In this document: one piece after another, positions 49,043 through 56,576 of the stretch
Numbering within the stretch: the stretch's first letter is position 1
Layout: each line of letters begins with the position of its first letter
Assembly (NCBI GenBank): GCA_029204225.1
Contig: CM055100.1
Coordinates: 66,034,322-66,098,321 of the forward strand
Direction of reading: 5' to 3'
Source of the DNA: Diphasiastrum complanatum
Lineage: Eukaryota; Streptophyta; Lycopodiopsida; Lycopodiales; Lycopodiaceae
DNA: 64,000 bases
Notes under the pieces: model-generated
What the model was told of the DNA's origin: nothing
Seen by the model: only the letters and a program-made list of their open reading frames with translations
The model's database searches: none
Position numbers and translations under genes: made by a program

Positions 49043-49563
49043 AAAGAAAGATTTTAATGTCCTTGAATACCCTAAGGTACATAGGACTAAGAAAAGGTAC
49101 ATGTCAAGTGTGCACATAGGAGCTTAAAGCTCAATCATCTATAAAACTAAATAACTGCAAATACAATGCATAAAGACAGCTGGCCCAGTCAGGATCCAAT
49201 AGCCTGGAATCATATATCACGATGCCCATCAGCATGAAAGAAATGGTGGATGGTATGCTGTGAAGGTGTGATTAGATGTGCCCTGGACCTCTGTCGCCGG
49301 ATAGGCCGTCGGTGTCGTCTCTGCTGCCGTGGCGCTCTGGGCTGTGATCTAATAACTGACTGTCTCTCTGGCCGTCGACATGGTCTCTGATGCCGGTGTA
49401 CGAAGGAGTCGGGAATCTCGGCCTCTCCATCTGAGTTGCTGCCAGAGAGAGAGAGAGAGAGAGTTCTTTATTGTGCTCGATTGCTAAAAAGCATATAAGA
49501 CCATATAGTACATGTCAAGTGATAATCTATGTAGGAGCATAAAAACATCTCTCCAAAGGTAAA

Positions 49564-49657
<94 letters not shown>

Positions 49658-52600
49658 ATTAGAATTAGAATTATTAACGTCTTTTGGTACCCAAAGGTAA
49701 ATAAGACAAAAGAGAGTACAAAAGGTGAGGAGAGAAAGAGAAAGAGAAAGCTTTATTAACGTCTTTTAATGCCCAAAGGCATATAAGACAAAGTAAGTAC
49801 ATCTCAAGTGTGATAGATACTGAACGGAGCATATAAATGTCTCCATAATCAAACAACAACAACAACTAGATATTAACCTAACAAGACTAAACAACTAAAG
49901 TATCTCATCTACTCTCAAGACATGAAAGTCTGAGCTATGATACTTCGGGAATCATATGACTACGACTATACAGTAACCATCTGAGCTGTAGCATAGACAA
50001 TATCATGTCACCACAGGATCACTGCTGAAAAAGCAAGAATAGAGGAGGATGATGATGATGATGAAGACGCCCGAGCTGACGAGGAGGGCCGGCGTGTGTG
50101 AGCTCTAGATAGGCGAAGTCTCTGTGTAGCCACAATGTATGGTATGGAAACAGTACGCTGTCGGCAATCGCGGTGAACATCCCGAGGTAAGATATCTGAC
50201 TCATCCTCGGACAAAGTGTCGGCATCAATATCTACTCTGGAACGTCTTCTGGAAAAAAAGGAGGTAATTTGGGTCTGCTGGGAGTCATGGTATCCATCAC
50301 GATGTCTCTGACAAATATCTCAACGGAGGAGGAACATCTCACGCAGCATCAATGCAAGACATCGAGGATCAACATATGAAATGAGTGAGCGCAATGTAAC
50401 CAGAGTATCACGGAAAAGACAGTGATAACGTCCACGGATCTCATAATAGATGGGGCATCTAAAAGAAAATGCTCCTCTGGCTCCACCTCCCCTAATGTAC
50501 ACAATTGACAAAGTCTGCTCATGTGAGGGATTCCCTGGAAACGCCGGGTCTCCACATATAGCTAGTGTGAGGAAACTCGAAACTGTCCCAGTGTAAATCG
50601 GAGGCAATGTCAAAGTCCACTATCCAGGTAACGAGGCAAAACTGGGACTCCAGCACTGTCTAGCTCTAGGAAACTGGAGCGATAAAAGTCTGGTTTGACC
50701 CCCAAAAGCCCCTGCCATGTCACTCGAGAATATGCCCGATAGATAACCCTCCTGATATACTGATGGGATCTCTTTGGTAAATCAGAGATATCCATGTCGT
50801 AGGTACGTAAGAGACGAGAAGCCTAGGAGTACCATGAAAGCTGATGACCCTGATAATGAAGCTGCTGAGAAGAGAGAAAAGCTATATAGCGATAACGTGA
50901 AGCTGGAAGACTCAACACTCTCTGGATGTATATGATCAACCTGAAAATAGCCTCAACTTGGAGTGGAATAACAGCAAACTCAGCAAGTATAATCTGGTGA
51001 GGAACAAATGGCTTGGCCCTGATCATACGTGCGAGCATACTGATCTGTAGACGAGAAATGCTAGTCCACTCTGACTCAGGAATCCCAATGCACCAGGCCT
51101 CCGCTGCATACATAGCTGTGGGTGTAACAATGGTGTCAAATAGGTCACACTTACTCGGGGCATCCCGAATGTGCTTCCTGAAACAGAATTGCTCGAGGCT
51201 AACCAACGAGGGATGACCCTTACGTAGTCTAGCTATAGCGGCGTGTCTCATATTGAAAGCAGGACCAGGATAAGTATAAGAGGATACCACATCAGGTGGA
51301 TGTCCCCCTAGAGTGAACACCTGTCATTGGAGGTATTAAAGATCATGATATGGGTTTTCCTAGTATGCACTATCAAACCAATAAGTCTCCAAAGACCTGT
51401 AATGTATCCAAATGTCGCTACAGCTTCGCACCAGAAGAAGAAAGCAATGCCACGTCATCAGCATAAAGTAGAATGGAAATGAGTATATCACCAAGCCTGC
51501 AGCCAATACCACCATCCTGATTGACGGCCCTCTCGAGCTCATCAATGTACAAACCAAAGAGCGTGGGGGAGAGGGAGCAACCCTGCTTCACCCCAATAGT
51601 ACTCCTAACTCCCTTAGAAAGACCCTCCTCCGATCTGAAGCATCCCCAAACCTGCTCATATAGTGCCATGACCAATATGGTATCAGTGGAGAAATCAAGA
51701 TCCCTCAACCTCTGGATGAGCATATGGCGCGGGACCGAGTCAAACGCTTTCCTAGGACCCCGACATGGAAGAGGGCGATGACTGCAGTGAGTGCTATTGG
51801 GCAGGTGTGGTCGGGGCCGTCTTGTGAGCATCTTAGGACGAAGGGACTTCTTGATGAGTGGGCTTCTGTTGACCAGAAGCTAGAGCCCCTCAAGAGGACA
51901 TGGCCTAGTATGTACTATCATCTATGCACTCTAAAGATTGATATCGTATACGCTATGCTCATTGCTCATTGCCAATTCAAGTCTTGACTTTAAGTTTTCA
52001 ACATTGCAATTTGCCCTTTTCAGTTTTGTCTTTCAAGTTTGAAGGTTCAACTTTTTAGTTAGGTTTTAACTTTTAACTCTCAAACCGTCTTGTTTTACCA
52101 TTTCGGATCCAGGGCTGAGGGTTCGGGGTTTGAACTTTGAAATGCAGTCTTCAACTTTGGAAATTTGCTATGACATTTATTATGTCAATAATTATTTATG
52201 TTTAATCATTATTGTCAAATGATCATTCATCATTGAGGGCTCATGGTTGCAAGTTGCCATGAATCATGATGTTGTCTTGTGACTTGTCACCTGTGAACTA
52301 GGTGTGGCTGCACCATCATATCTGATGGTTGGAGCGATATAAGGAAGCGCCACATATTGAATATCTTGGTGTCTTCCTGCATAGGGACGATGTTTCTGAG
52401 ATCCATCGACACCTCTGGGGTGGCAGTGACTGGCGATTACATGTTCACACATATTCGAGCTGCCATCGAGGAGGTGGGGCCACAACAAGTTGTATAGGTA
52501 TATACTATAATGTTAAATGCATGCAACATCGTAAGAAGAAGCACTGTTTATTCATCCATTCACTCAATGGTACACTTATAAGGAAAGGTAAGAAGGGGTG

Positions 52601-55600
52601 GGTATGGTTGTACTTCTGCAAGATATTATGGATTGGCTACTTATGATCTGTTGAACCTCTTTGCCTAGAAATCTGACTCTCTTCACTTGATTTTCTTGTA
52701 AATTACTTCCTACATAGTACACACCAAGAGAATAGTCCAATGATTGAACAATTTGTAGTGGAGATGACATTTTTGAAGGAAAACATGTGCATTGTGTAAT
52801 GCCATCTCAAGCTCATTACGGGAAGAATTTATGGAGTAGCACACGTGCCATATACCAAATTGGTCTCTTTGAGCTTCATTTGGAGAAATTACACGTTTTT
52901 TACGAGCAATGAGGAATACCTTGCAGAAGTACATGTCTCGAAAGACTATGTTGCTCGTAAAAAACGTGTAATTACTCCAACTGAAGCTCAAAGAGACCCA
53001 TTTGGTATATGGCACGTGTGCTACTCCATACATTCTTCATGAGCTTGAGATGTCATTACACAATGCACATGTTTTCCTTCAAAAATGTCATCTCCACTAC
53101 AGATTGTTCAATCACTGGACTATTCTCTTGGTGTGTTCTATGTAGGAAGTAATTTACAAGAAAATCAAGTGAAGAGAGTCAGATTTCTAGGCAAAGACGT
53201 CAAACAGATCATAAGTACCCAATCCATAACTGGCCAAAGTGACAGAATATTGTCTGTCAGAAGCTCTAAGAGCAAAAGTTTTTCAAGCAAAACATCATGC
53301 CTCTCCTCAGAAAACAATATTCAACCACTGCTTACTTTTTTGGACAAATCCTATTGTAAGACAATGGCTTTCGACTTTCCCACCCTTATGGTCTATCTAT
53401 GAGGATTGGACGTCAAAAGGAGAAAGACAAGTCTCTTATCTTGGATTCCTATTTGAAAAACACCACCCACAGACAAATGGAGCAAGAAACAAGCTTGGAA
53501 AGTAGACTTCTTGTGTGAGTCAAAATCCAATTGTAGGTTGTAGATTTGGAGAGCTGTCGCCAATGCCAAGTCAAAACTGGAAACAACATGAATCATGATA
53601 ATATAAATGCCAGGTGTAGCAAAAGAAAGGTTCAAACCATTTTCTGATTCAAACCTGGCCTGCCGGTTCGAACTGGAAAGAATCGGCCAATTCAAATTGG
53701 CTGGTTCGAACCAGCCAATTTGAATTGGCGTGTAACTATCTTGCTAGAAATATGACTTGGTTTGATGTACTGACGTCTACCCCGATGTCTATCTCTGACC
53801 GATATATCTGTCTCATCCTCCAATCTGGCATCTGTATCCTCTGTAGGTCTCTATCGACGTCTAGAAAAGAAATCTGTGATAGTAGTCTGGATATGCATAC
53901 TGATCTAGTCACTGGATAAGTCTCAAAATCATTATCTCTCGTATCATCAATGCTACACAATGAGGATCCTTTCTATGTGATCAAAGCCTGAAGTGACCTG
54001 GGGGAATCCTGATACAAACAGTAGTATCGTCCTCTAATCTCATAGGGCATCTAGAAATAAAATGATCCTCATCCTCAACCTCTCCAAGTGAGTAAAGTGG
54101 ACATACACGGGTGTGCCCTGAAAAGCGGCCCGTCTCAATATGTAGCTGATGTGATGAGACCCTGAATTGTCCCAGAACAAATCTCAATCCATGTGGCAAA
54201 ACCCCATCCAGGTATCTAGGGCAGACAGGACGACTTGTATAGTCTGTCTCCATAAAGATGGATCTGTGGTAAAGGGGTTTCACCCCAAGCTGCCCATCCC
54301 AAACCCTATGGATATAGGATCTGTAAATAAACTGGCAGATATAGTGATGTGTGCCCTCCGGAAGGGACGATAAAGAAATACCGATGGAGTCCAATAGCCG
54401 ACCAGCCCGAGAATACCATGAGAAATGAGATCCACTAGCCTCACTTATCAGTAAGATCTGAGCTGAACAGTGTCTTGAGGAATTTCTGATCTGGATTCAA
54501 TTAGTTAAAAATTTAAAGTCTATTTATTTCATAGAATATTCCTCAACTTGGATGATTTTTTGCTAGAAAATGGCACCATAACTTTGTCAGTCAATGTTTC
54601 AAAAGGTTATGCATTTCATGAGGTATCATAACTAAGGTTCGTCATTGTGAGAAAAAATTTATAAGATGAAATATTGTCTAGATTCTTTTGTTCTATTTTT
54701 ACTTACTCATATTTTGTGTTTGACCAGGAATAGCAATTGACCAAACATGTTTTGTACATGTGTGAATTTTTTTAATTGTAGAGCATGCAGTTGGGCAATA
54801 TCACTAAATTGTCATGTTAAAATTCGGAGTCAAACTCTTACCATAATTGAACAAGCAAGCTGGTCCTAGAAGGACAATAAAGTGTCCTAGGATAAAAAAT
54901 TGTTTTTTTTAACAACTCTACTGCTAAGCACATTCTAGAAAACAGGAGAACACAATGGATATTAGGTAAAGGTCAATAGAATGTTTTTGACTAGGATATG
55001 TCTCTCTTCTTAACATTCTGCAAACATGTTTTCATAAAGCTATGTCCTGTAAACATTTGTGGTGGTTCTATTTGGCAGATTGAGCACCCTGAAAATGTGC
55101 ACTTGATACGAGGTAATCATGAAGCTGCAGACATCAATGCCCTTTTTGGCTTTCGTATCGAATGCATTGAGCGGATGGTAAGTTTTGACAGTGTTTGAGC
55201 CTCTCATTTCACTAAAACTTGAAAAACAGATCACATCGTCCCACTGGCTTTAGTAACACTGATATTAGTACCATGCAGGGTGAGCGAGGTGGAATTTGTG
55301 CTTGGCAAAGAATCAACCAGTTGTTTAACTGGCTACCTCTGGCAGCAATGATAGAAAATAAGATTATATGCATGCATGGAGGAATTGGCAGATCTATAAA
55401 TTTTGTAGAGCAGATCGAGAATCTACAGCGCCCCATTACCATGGAAACAGGCTCCGTTGTTTTGATGGACCTTTTGTGGTAAAGGATCATGCTTATATGT
55501 CTTTCCTCTATTGTGACAGTTTCATTTCTTCTAGGACATGATATAATAGTTCCGTTTATGACTTTTCAAGTATGCCCTCTGGGAACATCGTGCTGCTTGC

Positions 55601-55678
55601 AGGTCGGATCCAACTGAGAATGACAGTGTAGAAGGTCTACGTCCAAATGCACGAGGACCAGGCTTAGTGACCTTTGGA
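18461..55678 (+). CDS. BSL: BSU1-like kelch-repeat Ser/Thr protein phosphatase (BSL2/BSL3 type), 3' end not in window
   Basis: The gene encodes a plant PPKL phosphatase. In seed plants these enzymes act in brassinosteroid signalling by dephosphorylating GSK3-like kinases such as BIN2, at the plasma membrane, cytosol and nucleus. Hand-spliced exons: 18461-18839, 19006-19066, 20139-20217, 20537-20616, 20714-20808, 30176-30275, 30674-30743, 30920-31021, 31146-31227, 31636-31815, 43150-43423, 43578-43827, 44420-44590, 44696-44934, 47239-47323, 55079-55177, 55279-55478, 55603-55678. All junctions are GT-AG, total 2,622 nt, and the frame is kept throughout with no stop. The order is kelch domain, linker, PPP phosphatase. 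Blocks such as [17 protein letters not shown] and [16 protein letters not shown] match the BSL2/BSL3 subgroup rather than BSU1/BSL1. The final part of the phosphatase domain (including the RAHE motif) and the C-terminal tail were not found before 64,000. Confidence 0.95.
21439..21957. mobile_element. hAT-type miniature element, 519 bp
   Basis: The ends are TAGTGTGTCCA and TGGAAACACTA, an 11-bp terminal inverted repeat with one mismatch. They are flanked by the 8-bp near-duplicate GAATGACG (21,431-21,438) / GAATGAAG (21,958-21,965). An 8-bp target duplication and TAG-type ends are hAT hallmarks. Subterminal DNA is made of opposed short words (ACGATTCGTGG, GATTCGATTCGAAT on the left; GATTCATCCGATTC on the right), with an A-rich tract next to the left set. 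Inside is a ~102-bp tandem duplication (21,563-21,770). No transposase, so it is non-autonomous. Confidence 0.75.
22100..23190 (-). pseudogene. Ty3/gypsy protease and reverse transcriptase fragment
   Basis: On the minus strand, 23,170-22,850 reads as a retropepsin-like domain ([32 protein letters not shown]). Then 22,560-22,100 gives RT blocks: [48 protein letters not shown] and TTFQQMMN. The protease motif reads DDG where plant gypsy elements usually have DSG/DTG. Several stops and frameshifts are present. The YVDD-containing RT part, RNase H and integrase do not follow at lower coordinates, so the element is truncated there. Confidence 0.75.
23450..27330 (+). pseudogene. Ty1/copia element, gag-protease-integrase-RT-RNase H, decayed
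   Basis: Pol order is typical of copia. A UBN2-type gag occupies about 23,540-24,090 ([27 protein letters not shown]). Protease is at 24,229-24,522, the pre-integrase zinc region at 24,600-24,765 ([25 protein letters not shown]) and integrase at 24,770-25,370 ([39 protein letters not shown]). RT is at 25,830-26,600 ([26 protein letters not shown]; intact YVDD at 26,451-26,462), and RNase H at 26,620-27,260 ([11 protein letters not shown]). The protease active site reads IDSWSS, where DSG is expected. Many stops and frameshifts are present. LTRs were not found. Confidence 0.85.
26214..26259. repeat. Perfect 22-bp inverted repeat with 2-bp spacer inside copia RT
   Basis: Arms 26,214-26,235 and 26,238-26,259 are exact reverse complements separated by CT. 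In the copia RT reading frame ([10 protein letters not shown] ... MDQLEAY), the left arm and spacer are extra material between GAAGTCTA and TGGATCAGC. The extra DNA is therefore an inverted copy of the adjacent right side. Confidence 0.9.
27340..28130 (-). pseudogene. Ty3/gypsy integrase fragment
   Basis: Reading the minus strand through stops and frame changes gives the zinc-region/core junction ([30 protein letters not shown]) and [11 protein letters not shown]. Then come [29 protein letters not shown] and [10 protein letters not shown]. These match plant gypsy integrase between the HHCC zinc region and the core Glu. It lies upstream in minus-strand order of the gypsy PR-RT fragment at 22.1-23.2 kb. 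Gypsy order is PR-RT-RH-IN, so the two are not parts of one simple element. Confidence 0.7.
28430..29090 (+). pseudogene. Penelope-like reverse transcriptase fragment
   Basis: The + strand reads [37 protein letters not shown] and [11 protein letters not shown]. After a frame change it gives TYDFTTL.TNLKF, then [10 protein letters not shown] and ISAYGMFKM. The KxHKxP....R.I....[10 protein letters not shown] pattern with a later DFTTLYTNL-type block resembles Penelope-like RTs more than LTR or LINE enzymes. Family assignment is by pattern memory only. No GIY-YIG endonuclease was seen. Stops break it. Confidence 0.45.
30176..31815 (+). CDS. BSL: BSL exons 6-10: kelch blades 4-6
   Basis: Exons are 30176-30275, 30674-30743, 30920-31021, 31146-31227 and 31636-31815 (534 nt). 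They read [111 protein letters not shown] and [19 protein letters not shown]. Three further Gly-Gly blade motifs (LCGG, VSGG, IYGG) complete a six-bladed set. This block is the best conserved part of the N-terminal half. The five exons are compact (1.6 kb) and sit between two giant introns. Confidence 0.93.
33330..33765 (+). repeat. ~430-bp polypurine (GAA/GAG-rich) tract
   Basis: About nine in ten bases are A or G on the + strand, arranged as irregular GAAGAAGAG words. A 165-codon frame (33,270-33,767) runs through it and encodes almost only Glu, Lys, Arg and Gln. This is the expected result of a purine tract and not good evidence for a protein. Long mirror-like purine tracts can form triplex DNA and may disturb transcription elongation in an intron. 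Confidence 0.75.
34223..36023 (+). mobile_element. Deleted LTR retrotransposon with 5-bp target duplication
   Basis: The 3' LTR is 35,524-36,023 (500 bp, TGTTGGAA...TTCCTACA), preceded by a purine run TATGGAGGA. Only the first 103 bp of the 5' LTR remain (34,223-34,325), matching the 3' LTR with two differences. The 5-bp word ATCAT flanks both sides (34,218-34,222 and 36,024-36,028), proving the outer ends. The PBS, gag and most of pol are missing. A 32-bp tandem duplication (AGGAGTAAAATGTTGGGAGG...) follows the truncated 5' LTR. The high LTR identity suggests a fairly recent insertion. Confidence 0.85.
34404..35399 (+). CDS. Long ORF inside the deleted LTR element; copia RT remnant fused to unrecognised sequence
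   Basis: A frame open from 34,266 to 35,399 (377 codons; the part with peptide signal starts near 34,404) opens with a copia RT start ([20 protein letters not shown]). It jumps directly to a later RT block ([20 protein letters not shown]), so the middle of RT is deleted in frame. The remaining ~280 residues match no domain I know. They include a Ser/Asp/Gln-rich part ([40 protein letters not shown]) and a C-terminal part rich in Met, Phe, Leu and Arg. The absence of stops over 1.1 kb contrasts with neighbours. It may be a captured host fragment or a non-autonomous element's own protein. Confidence 0.45.
   Translation, partial: NSLMKNHTCVLVDLPHGAGIFISQQRYIEQMLKQSSFLKSPQVNAYHGCISEKFHAKPFQVDVLAKAEKFKHSLEHFCTNRGGNQHVSISTFVQSVKSEHLIGENFSLLEESSMSSHTSSRDSFDDAIVDASLDSLLKFYDEDVGQQVQSSSFGHLQPILHHEQSIMLQEQPAEDYGQHGPCWEHFGQQSVEQPILVPCRLLETLQDNKDMSYYERKAHASLKSVPHADVFGSTLTLHHDVGTLPILCEQVIDGKVWEDVMPKEFGTLFYCPYGKKFFRMMWEPMMDYKSMFRLIAEFMLVPYFRWSMQILTLRLDASLLRILFLLYVGHD
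36337..36672. repeat. Left copy of a ~210-bp direct repeat
   Basis: From about 36,450 the sequence TGGTCCAATGTATGAGTGAC, CTACTTGCTTGCCTATG, GCCAAGTGGCAAGTGTCGAC and GGGGTGCTTGAGGATTGTGG is shared in order with 39,464-39,675. The left part holds three shorter repeats of GACACTTGGTCCAATG. The pair probably represents LTRs, or one duplicated segment, enclosing gypsy and hAT fragments. Confidence 0.65.
36780..37490 (-). pseudogene. Gypsy gag-like fragment
   Basis: The minus strand contains [20 protein letters not shown], then [26 protein letters not shown] and related pieces. This is the general pattern of a plant gypsy capsid region, with W, conserved Leu/Ala helices and an alternating charged tail. 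Many stops. Assignment is tentative because Gag is poorly conserved. Confidence 0.4.
37650..37748 (+). pseudogene. Short gypsy integrase fragment
   Basis: [20 protein letters not shown] matches the start of the gypsy integrase core, whose conserved Asp lies in VDRL.K.AHF. The preserved length is only ~30 residues and it ends at a stop. Its orientation is opposite to the gag-like piece at its left, so this stretch is rearranged. Confidence 0.65.
37790..39460 (-). pseudogene. hAT transposase (DUF659/dimerisation type), 5'-truncated copy
   Basis: In minus-strand order: [20 protein letters not shown] and [16 protein letters not shown] (39,360-39,240); after an intron-like gap, [20 protein letters not shown] (39,160-39,090); then [35 protein letters not shown] and FSLMHT-type KRRNRL (38,760-38,640). 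The last is the hAT C-terminal dimerisation domain. An acidic, Arg-rich tail follows in mixed frames to about 37,790. DUF659 and the N-terminus are absent. The copy at 58.6-61.5 kb has the same blocks in the same order, so both belong to one family. Confidence 0.75.
39464..39675. repeat. Right copy of a ~210-bp direct repeat
   Basis: It matches 36,450-36,672 through GCCTACTTGCTTGCCTATG, AAGTGGCAAGTGTCGACT and GAGGATTGTGGATAAGTGA, with small indels. After 39,675 the two diverge, so the shared part ends at CATCATAAT. Confidence 0.65.
41363..42243. mobile_element. hAT-type non-autonomous element, 881 bp, perfect 8-bp TSD
   Basis: The ends are AATAGTTGCAGCG and CGCTGCAACTATG, an inverted repeat with one mismatch. 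They are flanked on both sides by GTTTGAAC (41,355-41,362 and 42,244-42,251). The perfect 8-bp duplication assigns it to the hAT superfamily. Subterminal zones consist of GAATCGCGATTC-type palindromes in both orientations, each followed by an A/T homopolymer (A13T14 at about 41,430; A14 at about 42,137). The interior carries a G6/C6-rich 33-bp tandem repeat. No transposase. Confidence 0.88.
41799..41960. repeat. 33-bp tandem repeat with G6 and C6 runs
   Basis: About five units run on the pattern GGGGGGTTCGGGGGG, CGGTA, CCCCCC, GAGAAAC, with a 33-bp period. Each unit can fold as a hairpin and the array is rich in G-runs suited to quadruplexes. On the minus strand the 33-bp period gives an 11-residue peptide repeat ([11 protein letters not shown]) that stays open for 95 codons (41,775-42,059). 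This is a consequence of the period being a multiple of three. Confidence 0.85.
43150..44590 (+). CDS. BSL: BSL exons 11-13: kelch/phosphatase linker
   Basis: Exons are 43150-43423, 43578-43827 and 44420-44590 (695 nt). The linker begins [20 protein letters not shown]. It continues through an Ala/Ser-rich stretch, [33 protein letters not shown] and LHHRA, and ends with [38 protein letters not shown] and [17 protein letters not shown]. The last blocks are highly conserved in BSL proteins. The Ala/Ser/Gly-rich part diverges from relatives, as expected of a flexible, probably phosphorylated linker. Confidence 0.92.
44696..55678 (+). CDS. BSL: BSL exons 14-18: PPP-family phosphatase domain (partial)
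   Basis: Exons are 44696-44934, 47239-47323, 55079-55177, 55279-55478 and 55603-55678 (699 nt). Catalytic motifs of the PPP family are present: GDLHG (residues 695-699), GDYVDRG (729-735), GNHE (761-764) and HGG starting at residue 815. They supply metal ligands and the general acid pair. The block ends at [20 protein letters not shown] and GLVTFG with a GTGAGT donor at 55,679. The next expected block (PDR..EFC, then RAHE, then SATNYCG) is absent to the window end. The family position GERDG reads GERGG here, which is not a catalytic residue. Confidence 0.92.
44935..47238. other. BSL intron 14
   Basis: The donor is GTGCGT at 44,935 and the acceptor TGCAG ends at 47,238. 44,935-46,401 is noncoding with a short duplication of GGTGCATTTACATAT (about 45,096 and 45,180). 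A 461-bp hAT-type element occupies 46,410-46,870. Nothing is recognised in 46,880-47,238. Confidence 0.8.
46410..46870. mobile_element. hAT-type non-autonomous element, 461 bp
   Basis: The left end CAGTTGCAGGCCACGATCCG and right end CGCGATCCGCTGCAACACAGG (reading CCTGTGTTGCAGCGGATCG inward) share the GTTGCAG core seen in the 881-bp element. Flanks GTTAAAAC (46,402-46,409) and CTTAAAAC (46,871-46,878) match at 7 of 8. Subterminal words are CCGGATCG, GATCCGG and GTTCCGG in both orientations, next to a T15 run. No coding. Confidence 0.72.
47560..48978 (-). mobile_element. LINE 3' noncoding remnants
   Basis: Near 47,570-47,640 the words ACCAAAAGGTACATAAGACTA and GTAAAAACACCTCT echo the LINE 3' ends at 49.05-49.8 kb. 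The following 1.3 kb has no intact frame but is GC-richer than the intron, with words such as GTCTCTGGAGCG. It is probably a decayed LINE body in the same minus orientation. Assignment rests on the shared 3' words. Confidence 0.4.
48981..49038. repeat. (GA)29 microsatellite at a LINE 3' end
   Basis: An uninterrupted GA run is followed by AAAGAAAGAAAG and then by the LINE 3' sequence (TTTTAATGTCCTTGAATACC...GGTACATGTCAAGTGTG). On the LINE strand this is a (CT)n tail. Confidence 0.9.
49444..49463. repeat. (GA)10 microsatellite at a LINE 3' end
   Basis: The run sits directly before TTCTTTATTGTGCTCGATTG...ATATAAGACCATATAGTACATGTC, another copy of the same LINE 3' end on the minus strand. Confidence 0.85.
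49567..49654. repeat. (GA)44 microsatellite at a LINE 3' end
   Basis: The run is followed by TTAATTAGAATTAGAATTAT and TAACGTCTTTTGGTACCCAA, again the LINE 3' terminus in minus orientation. A further GA-rich run (about 49,720-49,750) precedes the longest LINE copy. Confidence 0.9.
49720..51765 (-). pseudogene. Non-LTR retrotransposon (LINE) reverse transcriptase, 5'-truncated
   Basis: RT blocks on the minus strand: [39 protein letters not shown] and [10 protein letters not shown] (intact YADD at 51,454-51,465). The C-terminal region continues through [35 protein letters not shown] and a zinc-finger-like [18 protein letters not shown] (50,555-50,440). The 3' noncoding part ends in a GA/CT-rich run. 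Stops and frameshifts separate the blocks (near 51,350, 50,820 and 50,610), so it is inactive. The 5' end stops abruptly at ~51,760 where hAT sequence begins. Confidence 0.85.
51800..52510 (+). pseudogene. hAT transposase fragment with DUF659-like part
   Basis: [20 protein letters not shown] and [10 protein letters not shown] (51,815-51,900) precede ~400 bp of noncoding DNA. Then 52,315-52,500 gives, with frame changes, [32 protein letters not shown] and [15 protein letters not shown]. This is the hAT DUF659 region also seen at 56.9-57.2 and 59.2-59.4 kb. Only this part survives. Confidence 0.7.
52626..53230. repeat. Large inverted repeat, ~284-bp arms, 41-bp spacer
   Basis: The left arm (52,626-52,909) and right arm (52,951-53,230) are near-identical reverse complements, for example AATTACACGTTTTTTACGAG against CTCGTAAAAAACGTGTAATT. 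Both arms encode the same peptide in opposite directions ([33 protein letters not shown]). The + frame continues beyond the right arm to ~53,500 ([19 protein letters not shown]). I do not recognise the protein; a retroelement origin is likely. The unit could form a long hairpin in RNA. Confidence 0.9.
53640..53735. repeat. Palindromic short-word cluster
   Basis: GGTTCGAAC, CCAATTCAAATTGG, CTGGTTCGAACCAG and CCAATTTGAATTGG follow each other in ~90 bp. The cluster ends at GTGTAACTATC, which resembles the inverted end (AACTATG) of the 881-bp hAT-type element. It may be one end of another such element; the partner end was not found. Confidence 0.45.
53736..54400 (-). pseudogene. Second LINE C-terminal fragment
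   Basis: The minus strand reads [40 protein letters not shown] and [20 protein letters not shown], parallel to [34 protein letters not shown] and [18 protein letters not shown] of the LINE at 49.7-51.8 kb. It is a diverged copy of the same family covering only the C-terminal zinc-finger-like region. Confidence 0.75.
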
Positions 55679-56517
55679 GTGAGTTTTACTGGTTTTGTGG
55701 TTGCATGGCACTTGATGCTATTGTCTAAACGTATCTTGTGAACTCATGTAATATCGTATGTGTTCTTTTATTCCCATCTCTGTGAGATCATGGGAATGTT
55801 TTTGTGGTTGCAAGGCTGTTTTTGCTAGTCTACATGTATCTTGTGAACTCATGTAATATCGTATGTGTGAAATAATTCCCATGTATATGAGATCATGGGA
55901 ATATTTTTGTTGCTAATTGCCATGTTGACTAGGTCTGTACGTTTTACATCTTGCCACAGTAGGCAGCTGGTGAGAATGCAAATGGGTGCCAATCCAGAGA
56001 AAGTTTCCCTGCCATTCTATAATAGTGCTCCAGTGTGTTGTGGCACTGTTGTCTTATATCAATAGGTTTCAATCAATAACTCCTCCCACAAATTACATAT
56101 AGGAGAATGGTCATGCTCTTGAAAAGAGGGCATAGTTGTGACAAATTTTGGTTCAAAGGGCTTCGAACTTTGTTGAATCTCTTTAATAACTTCCAAGGTT
56201 CAAATCTTTGTTTAACTCATAGCCACAATTTGTAGCTATTTCAGTTCTCAAATGTAGCATTCAATGCTATAATTCATGAGAAGGTAGGAAATGTGAGAGG
56301 TTAAACTAAGTCCCTTACATCAAACTTTATGCTAATAACATATGATCCATGCCATAGTTGTACATATGGCCCAGGATCGACATATGGAGGAGCATTGATT
56401 AGCTTGTTCTCTATTCTGTGTATGAAGCAGTATTGCAGCGGGACGGGTTTTGCTGTAATTCCGTTCTGGAACACTATTAAATTTTATTCATTTATTTATA
56501 AGACATACATACATACA

Positions 56518-56572
<55 letters not shown>

Positions 56573-56576
56573 TAGA
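55679..56576. other. BSL intron 18 start, no coding; (TA)25 at 56,521-56,570
   Basis: The donor is GTGAGT at 55,679. A partial duplication of TGTGAACTCATGTAATATCGT is present (about 55,736 and 55,841). The expected next BSL exon was searched for by eye and not seen. Near 56,431, CAGTATTGCAGCGGGACGGG resembles the GTTGCAGCG ends of the hAT-type elements and may be the left end of the hAT sequence that follows. A 25-unit TA microsatellite lies between. Confidence 0.6.

Larger units (their letters stand above)
47324..55078. other. BSL intron 15 (7.8 kb), LINE-filled
   Basis: The donor is GTAAAC at 47,324 and the acceptor TTTGGCAG ends at 55,078. Contents in order: LINE 3'-end pieces (47.5-49.7 kb), a longer minus-strand LINE (49.7-51.8 kb), a hAT fragment, a 284-bp inverted repeat, a second LINE piece (53.7-54.4 kb). 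54,400-55,078 is featureless intron DNA. Confidence 0.85.
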
